A stretch of DNA of 64,000 bases from DATDAH01 sp963725155. Its GTDB lineage: Bacteria > Actinomycetota > Acidimicrobiia > Acidimicrobiales > DATDAH01. Location of the stretch: positions 86,623-150,622 of the forward strand of contig CAVRXU010000009.1 in the NCBI GenBank assembly GCA_963725155.1, read 5' to 3'. The position numbers and the translations under genes are program-made. Shown here piece by piece: positions 44,177 to 52,862 of this stretch. The notes beneath the pieces are model-generated. The model saw only the letters and a list, made by a program, of their open reading frames with translations. It searched no databases and was not told the origin of the DNA. Numbering within the stretch: position 1 is the first letter of the stretch; every line of letters starts with the position of its first letter.

Positions 44177-44602
44177 ATGCCTTCGCCAGGCCTCACCGAC
44201 GACGTACGTCGTGCCCTGACAGCCGGTCGGCTCGCCCACCTGACCACGATCAACCCCGACGGCAGCCCCCAGGTCAGCGTCGTGTGGATCGGCCTCGACG
44301 GCGACGACATCGTCGTCGGCCACCTCATGCGCGGCCGCAAGGTCACCAACATCACCCGCGACCCGCGCGTGGCCCTCACTGTCGAGGCCGAGGGCGCCAA
44401 TCCGGTGGGCATGGCGAACTACCTCATCGTGCACGGCTCCGCTCGCCTGACCGAGGGCGGTGCGCCGGAGCTGCTGCAGCGCCTCGCCGCGGTCTACATC
44501 GGCCCGGACGTGAGGTTCCCGTCCTTCGACAACCCGCCCCCCGGCCACGTCATCCACATCACGCCGGAACGGATCGGCGGCGTCGGTCCCTGGGCCGACT
44601 GA
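44177..44602 (+). CDS. PPOX-class F420/FMN-dependent oxidoreductase
   Basis: 141 residues of the pyridoxamine-5'-phosphate oxidase-like split barrel (RLAHLTTINPDGSPQVSVVW, GHLMRGRKVTNITRDPRVAL, VHGSARLTEGG). The short length and the motifs fit actinobacterial PPOX-class F420-dependent enzymes. It reduces or binds flavin-like substrates; the exact substrate is unknown. It is first in a two-gene unit with the LLM gene, under the TetR operator. Confidence 0.85.
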   Translation: MPSPGLTDDVRRALTAGRLAHLTTINPDGSPQVSVVWIGLDGDDIVVGHLMRGRKVTNITRDPRVALTVEAEGANPVGMANYLIVHGSARLTEGGAPELLQRLAAVYIGPDVRFPSFDNPPPGHVIHITPERIGGVGPWAD

Positions 44603-44612
44603 GAGGGGGCCG

Positions 44613-45485
44613 ATGCGAGTCGGCATTCACTTCGTCAACTTCACCCTTCCCGGCGCGCCGGCCTCGCTGGCCTCGGCGCTCGCCGAGACCGCACGGGTCG
44701 CCGATGAGGGCGGCGTTTCGACGTTCACCCTCATGGACCACTGGTTCCAGATGGAGATGATGGCCACCGCCGAGGACCCCATGCTCGAGGGCTACACATC
44801 CCTCGGGTTCCTCGCCGGCCAGACCCAGCGCATGCGTCTCGGCCTGCTGGTCACCGGGGTCACCTACCGCCACCCCGGCCTGCTGGCCAAGACCGTGACC
44901 ACCCTCGATGTGCTCTCCGGCGGGCGAGCCCAGCTCGGCATCGGCGCCGCCTGGTACGAGCGCGAGCACCTCGGGCTCGGCGTCCCGTTCCCGCCGCTGG
45001 CGGAGCGGTTCGAGCGACTGGAGGAGACCCTGCAGATCTGCCTGCAGATGTGGAGCGACGACAACGGCCCGTTCGACGGCAAGCACTACCAGCTGGCCGA
45101 GACCATCTGCTCACCGCCAGCTGTCAGCTCGCCCCACCCGCGTGTGCTCATCGGCGGCAGTGGCGAGCGCAAGACCCTGCGTCTCGTCGCCCGCTACGCC
45201 GACGCGTGCAACCTGTTCGCCTCCTCCCCCGACGAAGTTGCCCACAAGCTCGAGGTGCTCACCCGCCACTGCGAGACAGAAGGTCGCGACCCCGGCACCA
45301 TCGAGCGCACCATCTTGGCCATGGGCAACCCACTCGACGATCCCGACGGCTTCGTCGCATCGATGGCTGCCTACGCCGAGCTCGGCGTCGACCTCGTCGA
45401 GCTGATGCCCATAGGCGACCCCGTCGCCTACGCCACCGAAGTCGTCACCCGCATCGTCCCCGCGCTCGACGAGCTCGGGCGATGA
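44613..45485 (+). CDS. LLM-class F420-dependent oxidoreductase
   Basis: 290 residues with the luciferase-like TIM barrel (IHFVNFTLPGAPASLASALA, FTLMDHWFQMEMMATAEDPM, GLLVTGVTYRHPGLLAKTVT, DVLSGGRAQLGIGAAWYERE). Fewer than 300 residues and this motif set fit the F420-dependent branch of the family. It lies 10 bp after the PPOX gene with GAGAGGGGG in front. Probably part of the TetR-controlled redox detoxification unit. Confidence 0.9.
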   Translation: MRVGIHFVNFTLPGAPASLASALAETARVADEGGVSTFTLMDHWFQMEMMATAEDPMLEGYTSLGFLAGQTQRMRLGLLVTGVTYRHPGLLAKTVTTLDVLSGGRAQLGIGAAWYEREHLGLGVPFPPLAERFERLEETLQICLQMWSDDNGPFDGKHYQLAETICSPPAVSSPHPRVLIGGSGERKTLRLVARYADACNLFASSPDEVAHKLEVLTRHCETEGRDPGTIERTILAMGNPLDDPDGFVASMAAYAELGVDLVELMPIGDPVAYATEVVTRIVPALDELGR

Positions 45486-45654
45486 GGGCCGCCAAAGCGT
45501 TCTGATCGTCATCACCCGTGGGGGGCGAAGTCGGGGTCCGCTCCCGACGCAGCGACACTGTTGTGCCCTCCCCGGCGGCCCGGCAACCGGTCAGCGTAGG
45601 ATTCGTGGGTAACCCTCTGGCTCGGACCGTCGGGGGTGACGGATGGAGGAGCCG

Positions 45655-47748
45655 ATGAGCAGGTCCGCGATGTCCCGGCGGGATTTTCTCCGTATCAGCG
45701 GAGGCGCCGGCGGCGGGCTGTTCTTCATCGGCCAGATCGGCGGCCGGCTGTTCAGCTTGCCGGTGGCCGCGGCACGGATCCCGGGTGGATCGCTCGATCC
45801 GCTCAGTGTGCCCAAGTACCGGACGCCGATGCTGATCCCGCCGGTGATGCCGAGGGCGGACGTCATAAGACACCGGCGCGGCAAGCCGGTCGACTACTAC
45901 AAGATCTCCGTCAAGCAGTTCGCCCAGCAGGTCCTGCCCGCAGGCTTTCCGACCACGACCGTCTGGGGCTACGGCGCGACAGCGGCGCGGCACCACCGGG
46001 GGCTGCTGATCCACAACGCACCGTCGCTGACCATCGAGGCCCGGCACAACCGGCCGGTGCGCGTCAAGTGGACCAACGACCTCGTCGACGGCAACGGCAA
46101 CTACCGACCCCACCTGCTGCCGGTCGATCCGACGCTCCACTGGGCCAACCCCCCGGGTGGTGACACCCGGCGTGACACGCGACCGAGCTTCGCGTCGACG
46201 CCTGGCCCGTACACGGGACCGGTGCCGCTCGTCACCCACGTGCACGGCGCCGTGGGCGTCGGCGACGAGAGCGACGGCTACGCCGAGTCGTGGTACCTGC
46301 CCGCGGCCGACAACATCCCGTACGACTACGCCACCGAAGGCACGTGGTACGACTTCTTCGCCGGTAAGGCCGCGGCCACGTTCGGCACACGATGGGGCCC
46401 TGGCTTCGCCACCTTCCAGTACCCGAATCGCGGCCGGGCGTCGACTGACTGGTATCACGACCACACCCTCGGCATGACCCGGCTCAACGTGTACGCGGGG
46501 CCGGCCGGCTTCTTCATCATCCGGGGCGGTCCCGCCGGCGACGATGCGGTGCTCGACCGCCGCACCGGTCAGCGCGCGTCGTTCCCCGGGCCGGCACCAC
46601 GCGAGAACGACCGGTTCCCGTCCGACAAGCACTACCGCGAGATCCCCATCGCCATACAGGACCGGGCGTTCGGCGAGGACGGTGCGCTCTTCTACCCCGA
46701 CACCCGGGCCTTCTTCGACGGGATCACCGGCCCGTACCTACCCGACACCGACGTCTCGCCGATCTGGAACCCCGAGTTCTTCGGCAACCTGATGATGGTG
46801 AACGGCAACACCTGGCCGTTCCAGACCGTCGAGCAGCGCCGTTACCGCTTCCGGGTCCTCAACGGGTGCCAGTCGCGGTTCCTCATCCTCGACTTCAGCG
46901 AGATGCCCGGCGTCGAGGTCTGGGCGATCGGCAACGAGGGCGGCTTCCTCTCGGCCCCGGTGAACCTCACCACCCAGAACGAGGATCGGCTCCTCATGGG
47001 CCCGGCCGAGCGCGCCGATCTGATCGTCGATTTCACCAACGTGCCGCTGGGAAGCCACGTGCTCGGCAACCTCGGGCCCGACGAGCCGTTCGGCGGCGGT
47101 GAGCCCGGCGAGGACTTCGATGCCGCCGATCCCGCCACCACGGGCCAGATCATGGAGTTCCGGGTCGTACCGGCCCGCACCGTCGACCGCTCGACCCCAC
47201 CCCGGTTCCTCCGGCTGCCGCCCATCACCCCCCTGCCACCGGAGACGGTCACCCGGCCGCTGGTCCTGCTCGAGGAGATGTCGAGCGTCTACGACGACGC
47301 CCCGACCGAGGCCCTGCTCGGCACCGTGGCCGGCGACCCGAACGTCGCCCCCGGGCTCTGGGCCAAGCAGCTGTGGATGGACCCTGTCACCGAGAACCCT
47401 GCCCTGGGCACCACCGAGGTGTGGGAGCTCTACAACACCACCCCTGACGGCCATCCCATGCACATCCACGAGGTGGCCTTCGAGGTGGTCAGCCGCCAGG
47501 AGATCGTCGTCGACGAGGACACCATGGAGGTGCAGGTGGTGCCGAGCTCGGCACCGACCCCGCCTGAACCGTGGGAGACCGGGTTCAAGGACACGGTCGT
47601 CGCCTACCCCGGCCAGGTCACCCGCATCCGGGCCCGGTTCGACACCCCGGGACAGTACGTCTGGCACTGCCACATCGTCGAGCACGAGGACAACGAGATG
47701 ATGCGTCCCTACCGCATCGGCCCGGCCCAGCCCGGCCAACCGGCCTAG
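45655..47748 (+). CDS. Tat-exported multicopper oxidase (bilirubin oxidase/CotA-like)
   Basis: About 697 residues. The N-terminus SRRDFLRISGGAGGGLFFIG is a twin-arginine signal peptide. Type 2/3 copper ligands are THVHG near residue 193 and WYHDHTLG near 265. The type 1 and remaining ligands are HPMHIHE near 600 and HCHIVEHEDNEMM near 670. The spacing and long loops resemble bilirubin oxidase and spore-coat CotA rather than short laccases. It oxidises phenols, bilirubin-like compounds or metals with O2 outside the membrane. ATG 45655 has GGAGG six bases upstream; ATG 45643 is an alternative. Confidence 0.92.
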   Translation: MSRSAMSRRDFLRISGGAGGGLFFIGQIGGRLFSLPVAAARIPGGSLDPLSVPKYRTPMLIPPVMPRADVIRHRRGKPVDYYKISVKQFAQQVLPAGFPTTTVWGYGATAARHHRGLLIHNAPSLTIEARHNRPVRVKWTNDLVDGNGNYRPHLLPVDPTLHWANPPGGDTRRDTRPSFASTPGPYTGPVPLVTHVHGAVGVGDESDGYAESWYLPAADNIPYDYATEGTWYDFFAGKAAATFGTRWGPGFATFQYPNRGRASTDWYHDHTLGMTRLNVYAGPAGFFIIRGGPAGDDAVLDRRTGQRASFPGPAPRENDRFPSDKHYREIPIAIQDRAFGEDGALFYPDTRAFFDGITGPYLPDTDVSPIWNPEFFGNLMMVNGNTWPFQTVEQRRYRFRVLNGCQSRFLILDFSEMPGVEVWAIGNEGGFLSAPVNLTTQNEDRLLMGPAERADLIVDFTNVPLGSHVLGNLGPDEPFGGGEPGEDFDAADPATTGQIMEFRVVPARTVDRSTPPRFLRLPPITPLPPETVTRPLVLLEEMSSVYDDAPTEALLGTVAGDPNVAPGLWAKQLWMDPVTENPALGTTEVWELYNTTPDGHPMHIHEVAFEVVSRQEIVVDEDTMEVQVVPSSAPTPPEPWETGFKDTVVAYPGQVTRIRARFDTPGQYVWHCHIVEHEDNEMMRPYRIGPAQPGQPA

Positions 47749-47844
47749 GCGGGTCTCTCGACCGACTGGTCAACGAGGCCGCAGAACGGCGGTTGACAAT
47801 CGCCGATGAGGGGCGGACGGTGGGGGCGAGAAGGGGGTGCCCGC

Positions 47845-49263
47845 GTGGACGAGCACGTAGATGTCCACATGCGGGACAGTGACGCCTTCTCCTGGTACAT
47901 GGAGCAGGACCCGCTGTTGCGCTCGACAGTGGTGAGCGTGATGCTCCTCGATTCCCGGCCGGACTGGGACCGGTTGTGGGACCGGCTCGAGCGGGCCAGC
48001 CGGCTGACCCCCGGCTTGCGGCATCGCGTGGTGCGACCTCCGATGCGGCTGGCGACGCCGCGTTGGGTCGTCGACCCGGACTTCGACCTGTCGTGGCATG
48101 TTCGTCGGTTCGAGGCGGCGGAGCCGAAGACGCTGGCGACGGTGCTCGAGTTCGCCCGCAAGACGGGCATGGCGGGCCTCGATCGTGACCGGCCGCTGTG
48201 GGAGTACACGTTCATCGAGGGCCTCGAGGGCGGTCAGACGGCGGTCGTCTCGAAGCTCCACCACGCGCTGACCGACGGCATCGGCGGGATGGAGATGGCG
48301 CGCTTCCTGTTCGACACCGAGCCGGATCCTGGCGACCTCGGACCGATGCCCGACGCACCCGTCGGTGAGCGCCTCGGCACGGCCGACATCGTCCGCGACG
48401 CGCTCACCTACGACTGGTCACGGCTCTTCGAGTTCTCCAAGCACGTGCTCGGCTCGGCGCCGCGCGAGGCGGCGCAGGTGCTTCGCCACCCTCGCGAGAC
48501 CGTGACGGAAGTCGTCGAGACCGGCCGGTCGGTCGCCCGGATGGTGGAGCCGGTGACCGAGACGTTGTCGCCGGTGATGACCGAGCGCCACCTGGCCTGG
48601 CACTACGACGTCCTCGAGTTCGGGTTCGACGACATCCGGCGAGCGGTGCACGCGGTGGGCGCGACGCTCAACGACGGCTTCCTCGCCGGGGTGACGGCGG
48701 GACTGCGCCGCTACCACGAACTTCACGACGCCTCGGTGGACGAGCTCCGCGTGACCATGCCGATCAGCATCCGCAAGGCGGACGACCCGATCGGCGGAAA
48801 CCGCATCACGCTGGCGCGCTTCACGGTTCCCGTGGCCACCACCGATCCGGCTGAGCGGATCGCCCAGACCCATCAGCGATGCGAGGCCGTGAAGGCCGAG
48901 CGGTCGTTGCCTCTCAGCAACGCCATCGCCGGCACCTTGAACCTCGTGCCGAGCGGCTATGTCGGCGGCATGTTCAAGCACGTCGACTTCCTCGCCAGCA
49001 ACGTGCCCGGCATTCCCGTACCGCTCTACCTCGGCGGCGCGAAGGTCGACCGCTTCTACGGCTTCGGGCCGACGATCGGCGCGGCTATGAACCTGACGCT
49101 GATCTCCTACTGCGGCACCTGCTACGTGGGCATCACCATGGATGTCGGTGCCGTCCCCGACACCGATGTGCTGCTCGACTGCCTCCGGGAGGGATTCGAC
49201 GAGGTCCTCGCTCTCGGGGACACCCACCACCGGTCGGTGGTGCTCCCGAGCCGGCCCTCCTGA
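47845..49263 (+). CDS. WS/DGAT acyltransferase, copy 2
   Basis: About 472 residues from GTG 47845 behind GGGGG. The start (MRDSDAFSWYMEQDPLLRST) lacks the usual MSPxDxxFL. The catalytic HHxxxDG reads LHHALTDGIGGMEM near residue 138, and GATLNDGFLAGVTAGL and NVPGIPVPLYLGGAKV follow. It resembles copy 3 more than copies 1 and 4 (LRSTVVSVMLL versus LRNTIAAVFLL, HHALTDG versus HHCMVDG/HHCMADG). It would make triacylglycerol or wax ester. It follows the multicopper oxidase by 96 bp. Confidence 0.88.
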   Translation: MDEHVDVHMRDSDAFSWYMEQDPLLRSTVVSVMLLDSRPDWDRLWDRLERASRLTPGLRHRVVRPPMRLATPRWVVDPDFDLSWHVRRFEAAEPKTLATVLEFARKTGMAGLDRDRPLWEYTFIEGLEGGQTAVVSKLHHALTDGIGGMEMARFLFDTEPDPGDLGPMPDAPVGERLGTADIVRDALTYDWSRLFEFSKHVLGSAPREAAQVLRHPRETVTEVVETGRSVARMVEPVTETLSPVMTERHLAWHYDVLEFGFDDIRRAVHAVGATLNDGFLAGVTAGLRRYHELHDASVDELRVTMPISIRKADDPIGGNRITLARFTVPVATTDPAERIAQTHQRCEAVKAERSLPLSNAIAGTLNLVPSGYVGGMFKHVDFLASNVPGIPVPLYLGGAKVDRFYGFGPTIGAAMNLTLISYCGTCYVGITMDVGAVPDTDVLLDCLREGFDEVLALGDTHHRSVVLPSRPS

Positions 49264-49323
49264 CCCCAAGCCCCACACGGTCGTCTCCTTGTCCACGGTT
49301 CCGACCGGGCCTACGGTCAGGAG

Positions 49324-50004
49324 GTGGCTGACGGGTCGGTTCGCGCCGAGGTCACCTCAGTCCGGGTGTCGGCGAGCAATGGCCGGGTGAAGGTGGTCGC
49401 CGAGGACCGCGGCGACGTGCTGGTCCGGGGTGACGCGACGCTGCAGCACGACGCAAGCACTGCGACGGTCGAAGCCGGAGCTGGCCGGGTGGAGATCCGG
49501 GTTCCGTCGGGGGTCGACCTCGTGGTCGGCGCCGACTCGGGCCGGGTGGAGGTGGAAGGCCCGCTGGGAGTCGTCGCCGTGGTCACCGAGTCGGGGCGGA
49601 TCACCGTCGAGCAGGCCGCCGCCGTGGACGTTCGCACGTCCAGCGGCGCGGTGGCGATCGGACGGGTCGAGGGATTCAGCCGCGTCCGAACGGATTCGGG
49701 TCGGGTCACCGTGGATGAGACAGCGGGCGCCGACGTCGCAACCAAATCGGGGCGGATCGACCTCCGATCGGTCTCGGGTCACACGACGGCGCACTGCGTG
49801 AGCGGCCGGATCGACCTCCGGCTCGACGCCGCCGCGGACGTCGAGGCGGAGACCGTGAGCGGCCGGATCACGGTTCATGTCGCCGAAGGCGTTCGGGCCC
49901 GCTCGGTCACCGGGCCGCTACCCGCCGACCTCGAGCGTCACGGGGCGGACTGCACCATCGCCACCCGAGTGGTCAGTGGTCGCGTTTCGGTCACCTCACG
50001 TTGA
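49324..50004 (+). CDS. DUF4097-like beta-helix protein coupled to a cyclase gene
   Basis: 226 residues with about ten repeats of a SGRI/SGRV turn (ASNGRVKVV, ADSGRVEVE, TESGRITVE, TSSGAVAIG, TDSGRVTVD, TKSGRIDLR, VSGRITVHV). This is the DUF4097/bactofilin-like right-handed helix pattern. It has no signal peptide or membrane span, so it is probably cytoplasmic. Its stop codon overlaps the TTG of the cyclase gene (TTGA), so it may act as a scaffold or partner for the cyclase. Confidence 0.78.
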   Translation: MADGSVRAEVTSVRVSASNGRVKVVAEDRGDVLVRGDATLQHDASTATVEAGAGRVEIRVPSGVDLVVGADSGRVEVEGPLGVVAVVTESGRITVEQAAAVDVRTSSGAVAIGRVEGFSRVRTDSGRVTVDETAGADVATKSGRIDLRSVSGHTTAHCVSGRIDLRLDAAADVEAETVSGRITVHVAEGVRARSVTGPLPADLERHGADCTIATRVVSGRVSVTSR

Positions 50005-50570
50005 CGGGCACGCCGGGACCTGCGGTCGACAGCCGTGTCGGGGCCGTCCTCTTCACCGACCTCGTCGGTTTCACCGAGTACACCGACACCGAGGGCGATG
50101 TCGCCGCGCTGCGGGTCCTCGAGCACCAGACGCGCATCATGAGCGGGATCACCGACGCCCGGCCTGACGCCCGGATCGTCAAGGAGCTCGGCGACGGCCT
50201 GATGGTCTGGTTCGACGCCCCGTTGGATGCCATCGAGGGGGCCATCGCGATGCTCCTCGCGGTCGAAGCCGCCCGGACCACCGACGCGTTCCCCGTCGCC
50301 ATCCGGATGGGGCTCCACGCCGGCGAAGTGCTGCCGCGTGGCCGCGACCTCATCGGCGCCACCGTCAACGTCGCGGCCCGCATCGCCGCGCTCGCCGGCC
50401 CCGGGGAGCTCCTCGCCTCCGAGGCCGCAGTCGACGCGTGCGGAGGCCGGCTGCCGTCGGCCCGGCTCGACCCGGTGGGCCCGGCGCCGGTCAAGGGCGT
50501 GAGCACGCCGGTCTGGCTCGTGCGCGTCAGCCCGGACCGCGGGGCGCCTGGAGCCGGCCTTCGCCACTGA
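50001..50570 (+). CDS. Class III nucleotidyl cyclase domain protein
   Basis: 189 residues forming one catalytic domain (AVLFTDLVGFTEYTDT, then VKELGDGLMVWFDAPLDAIE, GLHAGEVLPRG, GATVNVAARIAALAGPGELL). The metal Asp of the FTD motif, the Lys/Asp of VKELGDG and the Asn/Arg of NVAARI are present, so it could be active as adenylate cyclase. The Lys points to ATP. TTG 50001 is the start by overlap. There is no sensor domain or membrane span. The product may signal to the hydrogenase-linked CNBD protein or Crp-type regulators, but that link is speculation. Confidence 0.86.
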   Translation: MTGTPGPAVDSRVGAVLFTDLVGFTEYTDTEGDVAALRVLEHQTRIMSGITDARPDARIVKELGDGLMVWFDAPLDAIEGAIAMLLAVEAARTTDAFPVAIRMGLHAGEVLPRGRDLIGATVNVAARIAALAGPGELLASEAAVDACGGRLPSARLDPVGPAPVKGVSTPVWLVRVSPDRGAPGAGLRH

Positions 50571-50674
50571 CCTGCGGCCGGGAGGTCGAACGGCCCTACT
50601 CCCGTCGTCGGGCATCGTTCAGGCTGTCCCCTCGTACCGTCTGGTCGACGACCACGAGCGGAGGAACGGTCCGG

Positions 50675-50878
50675 ATGCGGGTGGTGGTGGACAGCGAGAA
50701 GTGCCAGGGACACAACCGGTGCTACGCGCTGGCACCGGCCCTCTTCGAGTTCGACGACTACGGCTACGCCAGCGCCGTGGGCGACGGCACCGTGCCCGCC
50801 GACCAGGAGGCCGCCGCCCGGCTGGCCGTGGCCAACTGCCCCGAGTACGCCATCAGCATCGAGGAGGACCCGTCGTGA
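50675..50878 (+). CDS. [3Fe-4S] ferredoxin, partner of the P450
   Basis: 67 residues: MRVVVDSEKCQGHNRCYALA, then FEFDDYGYASAVGDG and VANCPEYAISIEED. CQGHNRC with the CPEYA near the end is the [3Fe-4S] ferredoxin pattern of actinobacterial P450 partners. GTGA overlap with the P450 start shows co-translation. Confidence 0.92.
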   Translation: MRVVVDSEKCQGHNRCYALAPALFEFDDYGYASAVGDGTVPADQEAAARLAVANCPEYAISIEEDPS

Positions 50879-52077
50879 CCGGGAACCACCCGCCGGTCGC
50901 CGACTGGGCCACCGACTTCGACCACACCGACCCGGCCTGGGTCCGGGACCCGTACCCGATCTGGGACGAGCTCCGGGCGACCTGCCCGGTCGCCCACTCC
51001 GACCGCTACGGCGGCGTCTGGCTGCCCACCCGCCACGACGACGTGTCCGCCATCGCCTACGACACGGACCACTTCACGTCCCAGAGCGTCGTGGTCACCG
51101 AGGCCCGGCCGATGATCCCGGCGCCGCAGGGGATCGCCCCACCGATCTCGTCGGACCCGCCGTTCCACCACGAGGCCCGGCGCCTGCTGTTGCCCGCCTT
51201 CTCCCCCAACGCCGTGGAGAAGCTGGAGCCGTTCACCCGGGACTACTGCGCGTCGCTGCTCGACGCCCTCGAGGGCCGGGACGTCGTCGACGCCGCCGCC
51301 GAGTACGCCCAGCACATCCCCGTGCGGGTCATCGCCCAGATGCTGGGCTTCCCCGCCGAGGACGCCGACCAGTTCCGGGTGTTCGTCCACAACACGCTGG
51401 AGTCGGTCGACGCCCCGATCGAGAAGCGCATCGAGAACTTCCAGCTCCTCAACGCCTATCTGAACGTCCAGATCGCCGACCACGTGGCCCACCCCCGGGA
51501 CGACCTGACCAGCTTCCTGCTGCAGGCCGAGATGGACGGCCGGCCCCTGAACGAGGAGCACGTGAGCGGCTCGATCGCCCTGCTCCTGCTGGCGGGCATC
51601 GACACCACGTGGAGCGCCATCGGCGCCTCGTTGTGGCACCTGGCCAAGACCCCCGAGGACCGCAAGCGCCTCGTCGCCGAGCCCGAGCTGCTGCCCGTGG
51701 CCATGGAGGAACTGCTGCGGGCCTACGCCCCGGTGACCATGGCCCGCCTGGTCAAGGAGGACGTCGAGTTCGAGGGCTGCCCCATGAAGGCCGGCGAGTG
51801 GGTCCTGCTCTCGTTCCCCGCCGCCAACCGGGACCCCGAGGCCTTCGAGCAGGCCGACGAGGTCGTCATCGACCGTGAGGTCAACCGCCACGCCGCCTTC
51901 GGCCTGGGCATCCACCGCTGCGCCGGCTCCAACCTGGCCCGCATGGAGCTCCGCGTCGCCCTCGAGGTCTGGCTGGAGCGGTTCCCGGACTTCTCCCTGA
52001 CCGACCCCGACGCCGTCCGCTGGTCCGGCGGCCAGGTGCGCGGCCCGCGGGTCCTGCCCCTGAGCGTCGGCCGTTGA
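50875..52077 (+). CDS. Cytochrome P450
   Basis: 400 residues from GTG 50875, with GAGGAGG seven bases upstream. The I-helix is LLLLAGIDTTWSAIG, the K-helix ExxR is in MEELLRAY, and the heme-binding loop is FGLGIHRCAGSNLARMEL, all intact. The short (about 400 residue) soluble form is a class I bacterial P450. It gets electrons from the ferredoxin just upstream, but a ferredoxin reductase is not encoded nearby. The substrate is unknown. Confidence 0.94.
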   Translation: MTGNHPPVADWATDFDHTDPAWVRDPYPIWDELRATCPVAHSDRYGGVWLPTRHDDVSAIAYDTDHFTSQSVVVTEARPMIPAPQGIAPPISSDPPFHHEARRLLLPAFSPNAVEKLEPFTRDYCASLLDALEGRDVVDAAAEYAQHIPVRVIAQMLGFPAEDADQFRVFVHNTLESVDAPIEKRIENFQLLNAYLNVQIADHVAHPRDDLTSFLLQAEMDGRPLNEEHVSGSIALLLLAGIDTTWSAIGASLWHLAKTPEDRKRLVAEPELLPVAMEELLRAYAPVTMARLVKEDVEFEGCPMKAGEWVLLSFPAANRDPEAFEQADEVVIDREVNRHAAFGLGIHRCAGSNLARMELRVALEVWLERFPDFSLTDPDAVRWSGGQVRGPRVLPLSVGR

Positions 52078-52150
52078 CCGCCCGGCCCGCCGTGCGCGTG
52101 GTCGCCCTCGCCCGCCTGCTGGTGGCCCCGCCGGCATTTCGCGTCCGTCA

Positions 52151-52167
52151 GGTATCATTCTGATACC
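52151..52167. promoter_or_regulatory. Operator palindrome of the RHH-Doc operon
   Basis: GGTATCA-TTC-TGATACC is a 17-bp perfect palindrome, ending 9 bp before the start codon of the antitoxin. TATCAT/GATACC elements overlap a probable -10 region. It is the natural site for autorepression by the RHH antitoxin. Confidence 0.8.
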
Positions 52168-52176
52168 ATCGTTCTC

Positions 52177-52380
52177 ATGGCCATGACGCTCCGCCTCAGT
52201 GACGCCGAGCACGCGGCTCTTCGCGAGCGCGCCGCAGCCGAGGGCATCTCGATGCAGGAGGCAGCGCGGCGGGCCGTCCGTGACTATCTCGTCCGACAGG
52301 CCCACCAAGAACGGGTCGAAGCGGCCGCGGTGATCATGACCGAAGCCCACGCCGAGGCGCTCGAGCGTCTCGGTCGGTGA
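52177..52380 (+). CDS. Ribbon-helix-helix antitoxin of Doc toxin
   Basis: 67 residues: AMTLRLSDAEHAALRERAAA, then GISMQEAARRAVRDYLVRQA and a helical tail (AVIMTEAHAEALERLGR). The first strand with two helices is an RHH DNA-binding domain. The tail should cover the toxin. Its stop overlaps the GTG of the toxin gene (GTGA). A perfect palindrome upstream is its likely operator. Confidence 0.87.
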   Translation: MAMTLRLSDAEHAALRERAAAEGISMQEAARRAVRDYLVRQAHQERVEAAAVIMTEAHAEALERLGR

Positions 52381-52781
52381 GCGACCAACTGGACTACCTC
52401 GACCTCGAGGACCTGCTGGCGCTCGCTCGACGGCTACTCGGTGATCCGCCACCGGTTCGGGACATCGGGTTGTTGGCATCTGCGGTCGCTCGGCCCCGGG
52501 CGAGCGTTTTCGGCCAGGACGCCTACCCCGACATCTGGACGAAGGCCGCGGCACTGCTCCAGTCGATCGTGAGCAATCACGCCCTGGTCGACGGGAACAA
52601 GCGCCTGGGCTGGCTGGCGACCGCCGTCTTCCTCTACCTGAACGGGACCCGGGTGGAGCTCGCCCGAAACGACGATGTCTACGACCTCGTCATCGGGGTG
52701 GCCAGCGGTGAGGCGGACGTCGCGACCGTCGCCGCGCACCTGCGACAGATCATCGAGGAGCCGCAGTCGCCCGTCGGATGA
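52377..52781 (+). CDS. Doc-type Fic-domain toxin
   Basis: 134 residues. The Fic motif reads NHALVDGNKRLGW, with the His, Gly-Asn and Arg; the consensus is HxFx(D/E)GNxxxxR, and Leu replaces the Phe. The helix QDAYPDIWTKAAALLQSIV before it is typical of Doc, which phosphorylates EF-Tu. Starts at GTG 52377 overlapping the antitoxin stop. Its partner is an RHH protein, not the more usual Phd-type antitoxin. Confidence 0.9.
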   Translation: MSDQLDYLDLEDLLALARRLLGDPPPVRDIGLLASAVARPRASVFGQDAYPDIWTKAAALLQSIVSNHALVDGNKRLGWLATAVFLYLNGTRVELARNDDVYDLVIGVASGEADVATVAAHLRQIIEEPQSPVG

Positions 52782-52862
52782 TGGATCCGAATGCGTCTCG
52801 ATGTGGGCCGGGGCCGGGCATGCGCCGACCTCCGAGGTTGGCTGGGGAGGTGATCTTCGAGG

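Noticed and set aside
47792..47820. TTGACA as a -35 box for WS/DGAT copy 2
   Set aside because: No -10-like element lies 16-18 bp downstream, so the promoter is not supported.
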